Below, piece after piece: positions 45,269 to 54,797 of a stretch of 64,000 nucleotides of DNA. The notes beneath the pieces were generated by a model. It made no database searches. It was not told the DNA's origin and saw nothing but the letters and a program-made list of their open reading frames with translations. The position numbers were made by a program, and so were the translations under genes. The DNA is from Paenibacillus sp. DMB5 (GTDB lineage: Bacteria > Bacillota > Bacilli > Paenibacillales > Paenibacillaceae): contig NZ_LRAC01000100.1 of assembly GCF_001517085.1 (NCBI RefSeq), forward strand, positions 79,103 to 143,102, written 5' to 3'. How positions within the stretch are numbered: the first letter of the stretch is position 1; every line of letters starts with the position of its first letter.

Positions 45269-46177
45269 TTATTTCGCGCCTTCGAGTGCTTTTTCTGCAA
45301 GTGTAAAGTATTCGCCTACGTGGATGGATACGCCGGAAATAGCGTCTGTTTTGCCTTCAGCATCAAGGGCAGGAGCTGCACCCTTGTTATCAAGGAAGTA
45401 TTTTTCAGCCAGTGCGATTTCTTCGTGCCATTCAGCGGAAGCGCCGCCGGCTTTCATACCGTATTTACCATCGATGGAATATTGTTTCTTGTCGTCGCCG
45501 GCAGCATTTACACCGCTGAAGTTAACAGCTACAACATTACCGTTAGCTACAGTCAGGGCAACAGTGGATTTCCAGCCGGATTCAGCATCCATTTCGCCTT
45601 CAGCTTTGTAGCCGCCGTCTTTGTAAGGACCAGCTTCTACAGGACCGGCAGCAAGAGCAGCCTGTGCAGCAGCAGTAAAGTCGTTAACATGTACGGATAC
45701 GCCGGAGATAGCATCAGTGTGTCCTTCAGCATCAGTAGTGATTGCAGCAGGATCTTGTTTTTCGATCAGGAATGCTTCAGCCTTAGCAGCCTGTTCGTGC
45801 CATTCTGCTTGAGCGCCGCCTTTGGCAACGAGACCGTAGTTACCGTCTTCGGATACTTTCTTCTTCAGATCGCCGGCATTTTTAACGTTGAACGCGTTCC
45901 AGTCAGCTTTGGTGATTTTACCGCCTTCTACTGTAAGCAAAGCGTAAGTCTGCCAGCCGGTTTCAGCATCAGCTTCAACAGTACCGAAGTAAGTGCCGTC
46001 TTGGTATTGGCCTGCTTCAGCCGGTGCGTTGGTCGCTGCTTCAGTTGCAGCAGGTGCAGTTGTCTCAGCAGGAGCGTTGGTAGCAGCAGTGTTAGCGGCG
46101 TTGTTGTTGTTTCCGCAGCCTGCAAGCAGGGTGCCCAGAACCAGGGCGCTTGACAAAATTACAGAAGCTTTTTTCAT
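45269..46177 (-). CDS. pplA: FMN-binding lipoprotein with two FMN domains, PplA-like
   Basis: 302 residues. The lipoprotein signal has lipobox LLAGC (Cys21). An Ala/Thr/Pro linker (22-55) is followed by two tandem FMN-binding domains (about 56-175 and 183-300), each starting GQYQDGTY/GPYKDGGY and ending in TDAISGVSVHV or TDAISGVSIHV. In such domains ApbE attaches FMN to the last Ser/Thr of DxxSGA(S/T); here the candidates are Ser161 and Ser284, with Val before them instead of Ala. PplA is the extracellular flavoprotein that hands electrons to iron or other acceptors. It is 51 bp ahead of ndh2 and under a palindromic Fnr/Rex-like box. Confidence 0.9.
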   Translation of the reverse strand: MKKASVILSSALVLGTLLAGCGNNNNAANTAATNAPAETTAPAATEAATNAPAEAGQYQDGTYFGTVEADAETGWQTYALLTVEGGKITKADWNAFNVKNAGDLKKKVSEDGNYGLVAKGGAQAEWHEQAAKAEAFLIEKQDPAAITTDAEGHTDAISGVSVHVNDFTAAAQAALAAGPVEAGPYKDGGYKAEGEMDAESGWKSTVALTVANGNVVAVNFSGVNAAGDDKKQYSIDGKYGMKAGGASAEWHEEIALAEKYFLDNKGAAPALDAEGKTDAISGVSIHVGEYFTLAEKALEGAK

Positions 46178-46216
46178 TTGTTATGACCTCCAAAATAGTT
46201 TAAAATATATATATTA

Positions 46217-46279
46217 AAATGTAAAACATTTTAATAGACTTGGAAGTGATATTTATCACTTTATAAATGACAAATGTCA
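46217..46279 (-). promoter_or_regulatory. pplA-ndh2 control region with Fnr/Rex-like box
   Basis: AGTGATATTTATCACT (46245-46260) is an almost perfect palindrome within AAGTGATA...TATCACTT. A minus-strand -10 TACATT at 46218-46223 would place it at about -41.5. Further palindromes are AAAATGT-AAA-ACATTTT (46217-46233) and TGACAAATGTCA (46268-46279). The remaining sequence to 46640 is AT-rich without a gene. Confidence 0.55.
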
Positions 46280-46643
46280 CTCTTATTATCGGCATAAGAC
46301 CTGTTTTATTGCAGTACTTTGACACTTATCAGTAAACAAAAGGTAAAATTTTAAACATCTTCTTTCTGCTCCGAAGGCATTTTAGCATAATAAATCGATC
46401 ATACATGTGAAAATAATCACTTAAACCTAAATTAATTTATCTGTAAGTAATTTAGCTATGTTTGGATTATATCAAATTTTAGAAAAATTGAACACCCTCT
46501 ATTAAAAGACTATTATGTGACAAAATCCGACGTTGCTGTTCTGCTGTTCAGGATTCATTGCCGCGCCGGCGGGTAATAAAACGATAGCACGTGAAGCTCT
46601 GAATATACCTACAACTACAGGGAAACTAAGGAGATGAACATGT

Positions 46644-46847
46644 ATGGACAGCAACGTATTCAAAGGAAAATGGATGCAGATCAAAGGTGAGGCCAAAAAG
46701 CAGTGGGGTCAGCTCACTGACGATGATCTTGATGTAATTGACGGGGAAAAAGATAAATTAATCGGCAAGCTGCAGGAACGCTACGGCCACACAAAGGATC
46801 AGGCTGAGGAAGAGTACCGTAACTGGGGGCAGTCTGTCCGGAGCTAA
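46644..46847 (+). CDS. csbD: CsbD-family stress protein
   Basis: 67 residues, typical CsbD-like: NVFKGKWMQIKGEAKKQWG followed by LTDDDLDVIDGEKDKLIGK and RYGHTKDQAEEEY. Small, acidic, helical cytoplasmic protein; in Bacillus it belongs to the general stress (SigB) regulon, but its activity is unknown. The start ATG is preceded by AAGGAG. I see no clear SigB promoter by eye. Confidence 0.93.
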   Translation: MDSNVFKGKWMQIKGEAKKQWGQLTDDDLDVIDGEKDKLIGKLQERYGHTKDQAEEEYRNWGQSVRS

Positions 46848-46903
46848 CGGATCCTTTTACGAAATAACAAGCTAGTCACATTCGCATGAAGAGGCGGTGT
46901 CCT

Positions 46904-47170
46904 ATGTACAAACCGACCGTCGTCACCGGAAGGATTATTGAAGTGCATGCTGACCGGGTGCTAACCCAGCAAGGCGACATGTACTGTACCTATAATCCCC
47001 GGTATTATAAGCTTCCTGATGCTGAGCTATGGACACAGGCTGAATGTGAGCCGGACAAGGTGCAGGTAGCCGTAATCGAAGAAATAAGCCGGATGCAGGT
47101 GCCGAGAAAGCGTTGGAATAGAATGCTGCCTTTGTTTTCGCCTCAGAAGAAGAGCGCAAATCGTATATGA
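46904..47170 (+). CDS. Conserved-looking hypothetical protein
   Basis: 88 residues from the ATG at 46904 (AGAGGCGGTG ribosome binding site); an upstream in-frame ATG at 46886 lacks one. The first half looks like a small beta domain (TVVTGRIIEVHADRVLTQQG), the tail is basic. I do not recognise a family. The stop codon lies inside the terminator hairpin, so the gene has a tight 3' end. Confidence 0.5.
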   Translation: MYKPTVVTGRIIEVHADRVLTQQGDMYCTYNPRYYKLPDAELWTQAECEPDKVQVAVIEEISRMQVPRKRWNRMLPLFSPQKKSANRI

Positions 47171-47187
47171 TTTGTGCTCTTCTTCTT
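47147..47187 (+). terminator. Terminator overlapping the previous gene's stop
   Basis: AAGAAGAGCGCAAATC pairs with GATTTGTGCTCTTCTT (one mismatch) around a 6-base loop. Confidence 0.75.
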
Positions 47188-47308
47188 GTTATGTGCACTA
47201 ATTCAGTATTCATATATACATAACGCTGGAACTGTGGTTTTATGAATTCAAGGAACTATATGATAGTATGGACAGGACGTTATTTATTTGAGCTGTGGGA
47301 GTGAGGCA

Positions 47309-48706
47309 ATGGAATATCTCAAAATATTTTTTGTCAATACAGCCCTGCTGATAACATTGGCTTATCTGGGCAATTTAATATATAAACATACTATTACATA
47401 TGCACCAGAACAGGTGAAAAAGATATGCTGGGTACTGGTAGCGATTTTTGCCGGCTGGGTCAGCTCTTTCTTTGGCTACAGGCTGGATGAAAATGTAATC
47501 TTTGATTTGCGGATAGTACCGCTGATCATCTCTACCCTGGCGTATCCGCAACCCTTCATTCTTATTCTAATAGGCGTAGGTACTGGGATCACCCGTTTGA
47601 CTTTTGGTGTAAATGAAGCAGCGATGGCCGGTGTGATTAATCTGTCTATCCTGGGCTTTGTCTGCGCCGGCCTCAGCCTGTGGGTCAGCCGCTCTCCTGC
47701 ATCGCTCCGGTTCAAGAGACTAACGGTGATCCTCATAGTCAACTTGGTTAATACGGTCAATATCCTTATTTTTGGCGTTATTCCAGACCGGATCTATCTT
47801 ACAGATATTATGCCGGTGACCCTGGCCGGGGGCCTGGTTCTCAGTCTGCTGTTCGCACTGATTATCCGTGACTTCCAGCTGGAGCTGCTGCGTAACGGGC
47901 AGATTGTCCGTGCCAATGAGCTGCTTTCCTCACAGACTGAGGAGCTGCACAAGAACAAGATTGCTCTGGAGGAGCGGGCCAAGCAGCTGATGCTGGCTTC
48001 GCAGTACAAATCAGAGTTTCTGGCTACGATGTCACATGAGCTGCGTACGCCGCTGAACAGCATTATCAACCTGTCACAATTAATAGAAGAAAACAAAGAT
48101 TCCCTAAGCCCGGAGGAGACGGGAGAGTATGCCGGAATTATCCACCGCTCGGGCGAGGATCTGCTCCTGCTCATTAATGATATTCTGGACTTGTCCAAGG
48201 TAGAGGCCGGCAAGCTGGACATCAACAAGGAGGACTTAAGCGTCAGCGAAATTCCGGAGCTGCTGGCATTGCAGTTTAGTGTAGCGGCCCGGCTGAAAGG
48301 GCTGGAGTTCAAGGTTACACAGGGTGCAGAGGTACCTGAAATCATTCATTCGGACCCCCAGCGGGTGCAGCAGATTCTGCGTAACCTGCTTGCGAATGCC
48401 GTTAAGTTTACTGACGAAGGCAGCATCTCTCTTAATATCCGTACAATAGAGCAGAGGGACGGGGCCTTGCTGCGGCGCTGGATCGTTTTTGACGTGCAGG
48501 ATACCGGCATTGGGATTGCCCCAGAGAAGCATGATATCATCTTCGAAGCCTTCCAGCAGGCAGATGCGACAATCGGGCGTAAATATGGGGGAACCGGACT
48601 CGGCTTGTCCATCAGCAATGATCTTGCGAGACTTTTGGGCGGGTTTATCACCCTGCACAGTGAAGAGCAGCAGGGAAGCCGCTTCTCACTATACCTGCCC
48701 TTGTAA
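47309..48706 (+). CDS. 5TM-type sensor histidine kinase
   Basis: 465 residues from the ATG at 47309 (GGGAGTGAGG ribosome binding site); the frame extends to a TTG at 47288. The N-terminal 200 residues hold five to six membrane helices resembling the LytS 5TM receptor region. A coiled coil (about 205-245) leads to the H box ATMSHELRTPLNS and the ATPase boxes NLLANAVKFT, DTGIGI and GGTGLGLSI. It autophosphorylates on His and signals to a response regulator. No response regulator gene is adjacent, so it is an orphan kinase. A hybrid-kinase-like HATPase domain with full motifs suggests it is active. Confidence 0.9.
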   Translation: MEYLKIFFVNTALLITLAYLGNLIYKHTITYAPEQVKKICWVLVAIFAGWVSSFFGYRLDENVIFDLRIVPLIISTLAYPQPFILILIGVGTGITRLTFGVNEAAMAGVINLSILGFVCAGLSLWVSRSPASLRFKRLTVILIVNLVNTVNILIFGVIPDRIYLTDIMPVTLAGGLVLSLLFALIIRDFQLELLRNGQIVRANELLSSQTEELHKNKIALEERAKQLMLASQYKSEFLATMSHELRTPLNSIINLSQLIEENKDSLSPEETGEYAGIIHRSGEDLLLLINDILDLSKVEAGKLDINKEDLSVSEIPELLALQFSVAARLKGLEFKVTQGAEVPEIIHSDPQRVQQILRNLLANAVKFTDEGSISLNIRTIEQRDGALLRRWIVFDVQDTGIGIAPEKHDIIFEAFQQADATIGRKYGGTGLGLSISNDLARLLGGFITLHSEEQQGSRFSLYLPL

Positions 48707-48824
48707 ATTGGCATGAGGCAGCTTCAGCAGCCTCCAACTTTCTTTGTGACTTTGCTGTATTGACTTGGGGGTGATGCCGAGTAGAATGAAGCCAATGCCG
48801 CATCGAAGGAGTGTTACCACCCCC

Positions 48825-50099
48825 ATGAACATCATGAGAAACAGGCTGCCCGGTACCCGTCCCAAACGAATCCGCAAAGCTTCAGTCCACCGCAACAATC
48901 TTAGAATTGCTACATTCGAAGGAATTCCCTCAACTGTTTTCCAGGTGCTGCTGCAAGGGCAGTTTCTGACGGGATTTCTGCTGTACTTAGGAGCAAGCTC
49001 CAGCCAGATCGGTTTTGTACTGGCTCTTACTACACTGGTTAATATTGCGCAGATCGGTGTAGCCTTCCTGATCCAGAAGCTGCCGAGCCGCAAGTGGGCT
49101 ATGGTGATATTTACGGCGCTGCACAGGCTGCTGTGGGGCTCGACCGGACTGGTGCCGTTTCTGTTTCCAAAAGAGCATTGGGTTACCGCATTTATTATTT
49201 TGTATACAACTGCTTTTATTTCCAGTACGGCGGGCGGAATGCTGTGGAACTCCGTAATAAGCGACCTGGTTCCTGCCCGCGTAAGGGGACGGTATTTCGG
49301 CATACGTAATACCTTTCTGAACGCGCTTGGCAGTCTGGTGATGTATGGGGGCGGGGTTATGCTGGACCGTTATCCCGGAGCCCATGGCTTTCTAATCATT
49401 TATATTGTTGTGTGGGCCTGTGCCATCGCCAATATTATTGTTTTCTGCTTTTATCCGGATGTGCCGTTTGAAAAGTCGGAGGAAAAATCATTTTTGCCGA
49501 TGTTCAGGAAACCGCTTCACGATAAGCTGTTTATGAAATCGACGCTGTTTCTTGCCGCCTGGCTGCTGCTGCAGAACCTTACAGTTCCGCTCTATTCTTA
49601 TGTCATGCTGCAGCTCCTTAATATTAATTACGAGACGCTTTCACTACTTAATGTATCGCAGACCGTGTTCATGATGGCCAGCTTCTATGTCTGGGGGAAT
49701 CTGAACGCCAAATACAGCAATAAGCGGCTTCTGCTCTGGACACTGCCGATCATTGCACTGTCATCGCTGATGTGGGGCATGCTGTCCGTGCTGCCGATGC
49801 TGCCGGTCCTGTTTGCTGCCCATATTATTTTCGGTATGGGCGTCGGGGGCTTCAACCAGCTGGCCTTTAACTTTATTATCGGGGATACCCCGAAGAAGGA
49901 ACGGCCGATGTACATGGCAATGTATGCTGCGCTTACCGGGCTGGCAGCCTTTTTTGGCCCGCTGCTCGGGGGCAGAATATACGAATGGATTGCTGACTGG
50001 CCGGAGTGGATGCAAATCTATGGAATGCAAATTGTTGTCGGGGTGCTGATGATTGTCCTTGCTGTGCTGCTGGGCCGCCGGATACTTCGGGATGAATAG
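48825..50099 (+). CDS. MFS transporter
   Basis: 424 residues from the ATG at 48825 behind GAAGGAG; the frame continues upstream without a site. About 12 membrane helices, with the MFS loop motif RVRGRYFGIRNTF between helices 4 and 5 and GGRIYEW near the end. It resembles sugar- or drug-exporting members of the family but I cannot name a substrate. Not obviously in an operon with the kinase or the next gene. Confidence 0.85.
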   Translation: MNIMRNRLPGTRPKRIRKASVHRNNLRIATFEGIPSTVFQVLLQGQFLTGFLLYLGASSSQIGFVLALTTLVNIAQIGVAFLIQKLPSRKWAMVIFTALHRLLWGSTGLVPFLFPKEHWVTAFIILYTTAFISSTAGGMLWNSVISDLVPARVRGRYFGIRNTFLNALGSLVMYGGGVMLDRYPGAHGFLIIYIVVWACAIANIIVFCFYPDVPFEKSEEKSFLPMFRKPLHDKLFMKSTLFLAAWLLLQNLTVPLYSYVMLQLLNINYETLSLLNVSQTVFMMASFYVWGNLNAKYSNKRLLLWTLPIIALSSLMWGMLSVLPMLPVLFAAHIIFGMGVGGFNQLAFNFIIGDTPKKERPMYMAMYAALTGLAAFFGPLLGGRIYEWIADWPEWMQIYGMQIVVGVLMIVLAVLLGRRILRDE

Positions 50100-50142
50100 C
50101 AGCAGCGCCCGGCTGTGAATAACAGGGAAGGGAGAGGATGGA

Positions 50143-50805
50143 ATGGAAAGGATAGCAGTAGTACTTGGAGCTACAGGCCTGGTCGGGGAGGCCGTTACAC
50201 GTGAATTACTTGCAGGGGAATGGACTGAGGTGCGTGTACTTGTCCGCCGCAGGCTTGCGCTTACGGACTCCAGGCTGAAGCAGATTATAGTGGACTGGGA
50301 GCAGCTCGGGCAATATAAGGAACAATTCGCAGGAGCCTATGCTGTGTTCTGTTGTCTGGGTACGACAATTAAAAAAGCCGGTTCACAGGAACAGTTCGAG
50401 CGCGTGGATCTGAAGTATCCGCTGGAGGCAGCCGCACTTGCCAAAGCAGGCGGAGTGAAGCAGTTTCTGGTTGTCTCCTCCATGGGGGCGAACGCGAAAT
50501 CCGGCAATTTCTATATCCGGACCAAAGGACGTGCCGAAGACGGTCTGGCAGCTGTCGGCTTTCATGGCCTGCATATTTTCCGCCCTTCACTGCTGCTGGG
50601 TGAGCGTACGGAGTTCAGGCTGGGTGAACGTGCCGGAGCAGTCGTCATGAAAGCGCTGGATTTCGCAATGACCGGCAAGCTGGCCCGTTACCGGGCCATT
50701 CCCGGAGCCAAGGTTGCCAAGGCTATGGTGAATATCGCCCTGGCGGATACAGGCGGGACGCATATCTACACGAATGAAGTCATTCATGTTATTGGCGGAC
50801 GCTGA
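50143..50805 (+). CDS. NAD(P)-binding oxidoreductase, atypical SDR (HTATIP2-like)
   Basis: 220 residues. Rossmann motif GATGLVGEAVTREL at the N-terminus, then VFCCLGTTIKKAGS and LVVSSMGANAKSGNFYIRTKG, matching the YwnB/HTATIP2-like atypical short-chain dehydrogenases. Substrate unknown. It starts at ATG 50143 behind GGGAGAGG, 43 bp after the MFS stop, so the two may be cotranscribed. Confidence 0.85.
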   Translation: MERIAVVLGATGLVGEAVTRELLAGEWTEVRVLVRRRLALTDSRLKQIIVDWEQLGQYKEQFAGAYAVFCCLGTTIKKAGSQEQFERVDLKYPLEAAALAKAGGVKQFLVVSSMGANAKSGNFYIRTKGRAEDGLAAVGFHGLHIFRPSLLLGERTEFRLGERAGAVVMKALDFAMTGKLARYRAIPGAKVAKAMVNIALADTGGTHIYTNEVIHVIGGR

Positions 50806-50886
50806 CAGGCCTGAAAGTTTGCAATAAACAGATCCGAGGACGTACAATGGGACATAATCATCTGTACATAATGACAGGAGGAATAA

Positions 50887-51270
50887 ATGATGAGTAAAAA
50901 GCAGATCGCCACAACAGCGGCACCCGGCGCAATCGGACCGTACAGCCAGGCTATTGCCGCCGGCAATTGGGTATATACTTCCGGACAGCTTGGCCTGAAC
51001 CCGGAGACGGGGGAGCTTGCTGAAGGTGTACAGGAGCAGGCCCGCCAGTCGCTTAATAATGTGAAGGCCATTCTTGAGGAAGCCGGCGCTTCCATGGAGC
51101 ATATTGTGAAGACGACCGTTTATCTGAAGGACATGAACGATTTCGCAGCTGTTAATGAGGTGTACAGCTCCTTCTTTACCGAGCCTTATCCGGCCCGCAG
51201 TGCGGTTGAGGTGGCACGTCTGCCGAAGGATGGTCTGGTTGAGATTGAAGCAGTAGCACGCAAAAAATAA
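50887..51270 (+). CDS. ridA: RidA family enamine/imine deaminase
   Basis: 127 residues. Signature motifs GPYSQAI, YTSGQLG, and the Arg-containing [23 protein letters not shown] are all present. It removes reactive 2-aminoacrylate made by PLP enzymes by hydrolysing the imine. Strong AGGAGGAAT ribosome binding site. Own terminator directly after. Two consecutive ATGs start it. Confidence 0.95.
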   Translation: MMSKKQIATTAAPGAIGPYSQAIAAGNWVYTSGQLGLNPETGELAEGVQEQARQSLNNVKAILEEAGASMEHIVKTTVYLKDMNDFAAVNEVYSSFFTEPYPARSAVEVARLPKDGLVEIEAVARKK

Positions 51271-51280
51271 ACATGAAGAC

Positions 51281-51320
51281 AAACCCGCTGAACCGGCTAT
51301 GCCGGGACAGCGGGTTTTTT
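51281..51320 (+). terminator. Terminator after ridA
   Basis: AAACCCGCTG / CAGCGGGTTT arms with inner CCGGC/GCCGG stem, then TTTTTTG. Confidence 0.9.
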
Positions 51321-51350
51321 GTGCTGGCAAGCCTAAACCGGTGTAATAGT

Positions 51351-52109
51351 TTAGACTCTTCTGCGCCGCGGCGTAAGCACCAGCCACAGGCTGTACAGCA
51401 GGAGCAGGCCGGCGGCAATGGAACCGGTTAGGAAGACGTTCTCTGTTTCCCGCTGCTCCAGGGCGATGGCAATAAAGGCCCATACAAATACCAGCGGGAA
51501 GATGCTGTCCCGGTACGGGTAGCTGACCAGTATTGCAAGCAGTGCGCCGACAATCAGCATGATGACCGCCCACACCGTACCGTCCAGGCCGAAGCCGCCC
51601 CAGTCATTCTTTTTCAGCACGACAGAAACATTGACGAGTGTGGCGACAGAGATCCAGGCGAGATAGATGCTGAACGGCAGGCGGATCAGCCAGCGTTCGC
51701 CCGTAGTCGGTCGGTCGATCCTTCTGGTTTTGCGGTAAACGACGATCAGTGAGATCAGCAGCAGCACCATAGCGGCGAGTGAAAGCTCGATGTATAAATA
51801 ATGCCACAGAATCAGCCAGCTCATATTGAAGATACAGGTGAGGATGAACCAGATGCCGATCGATTGTACAGAATCCCTGGAGCCGCTGTCCGAGCGGAAC
51901 TGGTAGATGACAAAGCCGGCCAGCAGGAGATAAATGAGGGACCAGATGGAAAAAGCGTAGCCGGCCGGGGTAAGGTACGTATGGTATTTGTCTGAAATTT
52001 CACGCGTGCTGTTGCCGCCCAGCGGCAGGGCTACAGATAGCGTATTAACAAGGATCACACCGAGGTAGAACAGCACGTTCCACCACTTCAACGGATTGGT
52101 TCGCGTCAT
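51351..52109 (-). CDS. TspO/MBR-related membrane protein
   Basis: 252 residues with about seven hydrophobic helices. The segments LTPAGYAFSIWSLIYLLL and NMSWLILWHYLYIELSL are typical of the tryptophan-rich TspO/MBR group, although the protein is longer than classic TspO (about 160). Ligands in the family are porphyrins and lipids; this member's role is unknown. It diverges from the GH31 gene. Two GACCT/AGGTC palindromes lie in the shared 200-bp control region. Confidence 0.75.
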   Translation of the reverse strand: MTRTNPLKWWNVLFYLGVILVNTLSVALPLGGNSTREISDKYHTYLTPAGYAFSIWSLIYLLLAGFVIYQFRSDSGSRDSVQSIGIWFILTCIFNMSWLILWHYLYIELSLAAMVLLLISLIVVYRKTRRIDRPTTGERWLIRLPFSIYLAWISVATLVNVSVVLKKNDWGGFGLDGTVWAVIMLIVGALLAILVSYPYRDSIFPLVFVWAFIAIALEQRETENVFLTGSIAAGLLLLYSLWLVLTPRRRRV

Positions 52110-52146
52110 GATCGATTCACTCCCTAGACTTCATATTTTAGATGTG

Positions 52147-52225
52147 AGGTCTTGACCTACATAGAATATACCCGCTTTAGTTGCAGTTCAGACCAATTTC
52201 AGTAAAAAAATGACCTGCAGGTCAT
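52147..52225. promoter_or_regulatory. Pair of GACCT/AGGTC operators between tspO-like and GH31 genes
   Basis: AGGTCTTGACCT at about 52147-52158 and the perfect 16-bp palindrome ATGACCTGCAGGTCAT at 52210-52225 share the half-site GACCT in opposite order. They lie between divergent genes and look like sites for a dimeric repressor whose gene is not obvious in the window. Confidence 0.45.
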
Positions 52226-52308
52226 AAAATTTGCGGATAGCCCGCCGTAAACTCGGGGTAATATGTATTTATTACAAGAAGGTACACGTTAGGAGGGGGA
52301 AAGCAAAG

Positions 52309-54755
52309 ATGGAGAGCAGTGAGGCAATCCGCCCTGAAAAAATGGGGCCGCTGGTCATGACAGAAACCTGGAATACCCCGGGGAGTGTAGAGTCCTGGGA
52401 GCGCTCGGAGAGTATTTATATCGTCCGCGGTGAGTGCGCAGGCATCGCCTTTGTCTTCTTAAATGATGAGATCTTCCGGATGAAGCTGTTCCACGGTGAG
52501 GTGCCTGATCTGACGACAACACCGGCTGTACTCGCGGAAAGCTGTATACCGCATCTGTTTCCGGTGGAGGAGGATGAGGAGAAGCTGGTTTTTACGACCA
52601 GCAGCATCCGGCTGATCATAGAGAAGACATCCTTTCTGATCCGGGTGGAGAATCATGCGGGCGAAGTGATCATGCAGCAGAACCTGACCAGCTGGAATCC
52701 CCGCGGGGCCAGCCATGCGGAATATGATATGCAGCCGGATTCCCATTTTACGGGCTGGGGGAGAAGTCGAGCTTCCTTGATAAGCGCGGGGAACGCTATA
52801 CGAACTGGAATACGGATGTGTTCGCCCCCCATCTGCCCGAAATTGAGGCCCTGTATGAGTCCATTCCGCTGCTGATCCATATGCACGGTGAGCTTACTTA
52901 CGGCTTGTTCCTGGATAACACGGGCCGCAGTGACTTTGATATGCGCTCGCACGGGGTGGCGTTCACCGTTGGCTGCTCCACAGGGGCTTATGATATTTAT
53001 TTTATCAACGGGCCTGAGATGAAGGATGTTGTCAAAAGATACACTGCCCTCACCGGACGGATCGCTCTTCCGCCAAAGTGGGCAATCGGCTATCACCAGT
53101 CACGCTACAGCTATATGAATCAGCAGGAGGTGCTGCAGCTGGCCCGGACCTTCCGCGAGAAGAATATTCCCTGCGATGTTATCTATCTGGATATTCATTA
53201 TATGGACGAGTACCGGGTATTCACCTTCGATCCGGTTAACTTTCCTGAGCCGCAGAAGATGATTGCCGAGCTTGACGAGCTGGGTGTGCGGATTGTGCCG
53301 ATCGTAGACCCCGGTGTCAAAAAAGACCCCAAATACGAGGTCTACAAGGAAGGCGTGCTGAACAAGCATTTCTGCCGGAGGCTGGAGGGGGATATCTTTT
53401 TTGGCGAGGTCTGGCCCGGCATCAGTGCCTTCCCGGATTTCAGCGACAGCCGTACTGCGGAGTGGTGGGGCGATCTGCATAAGTATTATACGGATCTCGG
53501 CATCCAGGGCATCTGGAATGATATGAATGAGCCGGCGGTATTTAATGAATCGAAAACGATGGATCTCGATGTCATGCACTTTAACGACGGGCGTCCGGTC
53601 ACCCATGAGGAATACCACAATCTGTACGGGATGATGATGTCAAAAGCGACCTATGAGGGGCTGGCGGAGCATATGGCGGGGGAGCGTCCTTTTGTGCTGA
53701 CCAGAGCCGGCTACGCGGGCATCCAGCGGTATGCTGCAGTGTGGACCGGGGATAACCGCAGCTTCTGGGAGCATATGGCCATGGCCATGCCGATGGTGCT
53801 TAATATGGGGCTGTCGGGGCTGGCATTCGCCGGTCCGGATATCGGCGGCTTTGCCCATCACACCTCGGCACAGCTGCTGGTGCGGTGGACGCAGATGGGT
53901 GTGTTCTTCCCATACTGCCGCAATCACTCCTCCATCGGTACGCTGCGCCAGGAGCCCTGGTCGTTCGGGGAGGAGGTCGAGGGCATTCTGCGTGAATTCA
54001 TCGGCCTGCGTTACCGGTGGATGCCGCATATTTATAACCTGTTCCATGAAGCGGAAGATTGCGGACTGCCGGTAATCCGGCCGCTGATCCTGGAGTATCC
54101 GCGCGATCCCCATGTGACCAATCTGTGCGACCAGTTCCTGCTTGGTGACAACGTGCTTATCGCCCCGGTCTACCGCCCGGATACCGACCACCGCTCGGTG
54201 TATCTGCCGGAGGGCTGCTGGCTGGATTACTGGGACGGCGAGGTGCATGAAGGCGGGAAGCACATCCTTGCAGCTGCACCGCTGCACATCATGCCGATGT
54301 ATGTGAAGGCAGGCAGCTTTACGGCGGAGGGTCCGCTGAAGCAATATGCGCAGGAAGAGACTGCGGAGACTGTGATTTTCCACTTGTACGGGGCTAAGGC
54401 AGAGGAAGACTTCACAGCATCGTTTACGCTGTATGAGGATGACGGGCATAGCTTTGCGTACCGCAAAGGGGCCTTTTCACAGATCGCAGTGGAGGCAAAA
54501 GGGACCGGAGACGGGCTGCTGCTGAACTGGTTCTATAAAACGGATGCCTACAAGGCCCCGCGGGAGATGCTGCGCTTCGCGCTCTGCTATCCTTTCTTCC
54601 CGGCTGATGATGTAGACGGGCTGCCTGAGATCAGTCTGGATGAGCTTAAGGAAGGAAGAAAGGGCTGGGCGCGCAACGGAAAAAGCGGCGCAATCATTAT
54701 CCAGGTTCCTGATGAGCGGAGCGGCGGAGAGCTGCGGATCAGGGCAGGGAAATAA
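52309..54755 (+). pseudogene. GH31 family alpha-glucosidase, frameshifted
   Basis: The first part starts at ATG 52309 behind TTAGGAGG and is in frame to about DSHF. The rest is in another frame from LDKRGERYTNWNT onward. One missing T near 52750 (CATTTTAC for CATTTTTAC) restores FYGLGEKS and one protein of about 815 residues. The GH31 nucleophile region is GIWNDMNEPAVF, and the acid/base region is WTGDNRSFWEHM. GPDIGGF and PYCRNHS are also standard. It should release alpha-linked glucose in the cytoplasm (no signal peptide). The break is probably an error, as the rest is well conserved. Confidence 0.85.
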
Positions 54756-54768
54756 GGAAATGGATTAG

Positions 54769-54797
54769 AGCTGCCTTTTTGAAGGCGGCTCTTTTGC
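54769..54797 (+). terminator. Terminator after GH31
   Basis: AGCTGCCTT-TTTG-AAGGCGGCT then CTTTTGC. The 250 bp beyond it, up to the SNF2 gene, has AT-rich sequence and a possible promoter but no gene. Confidence 0.75.
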
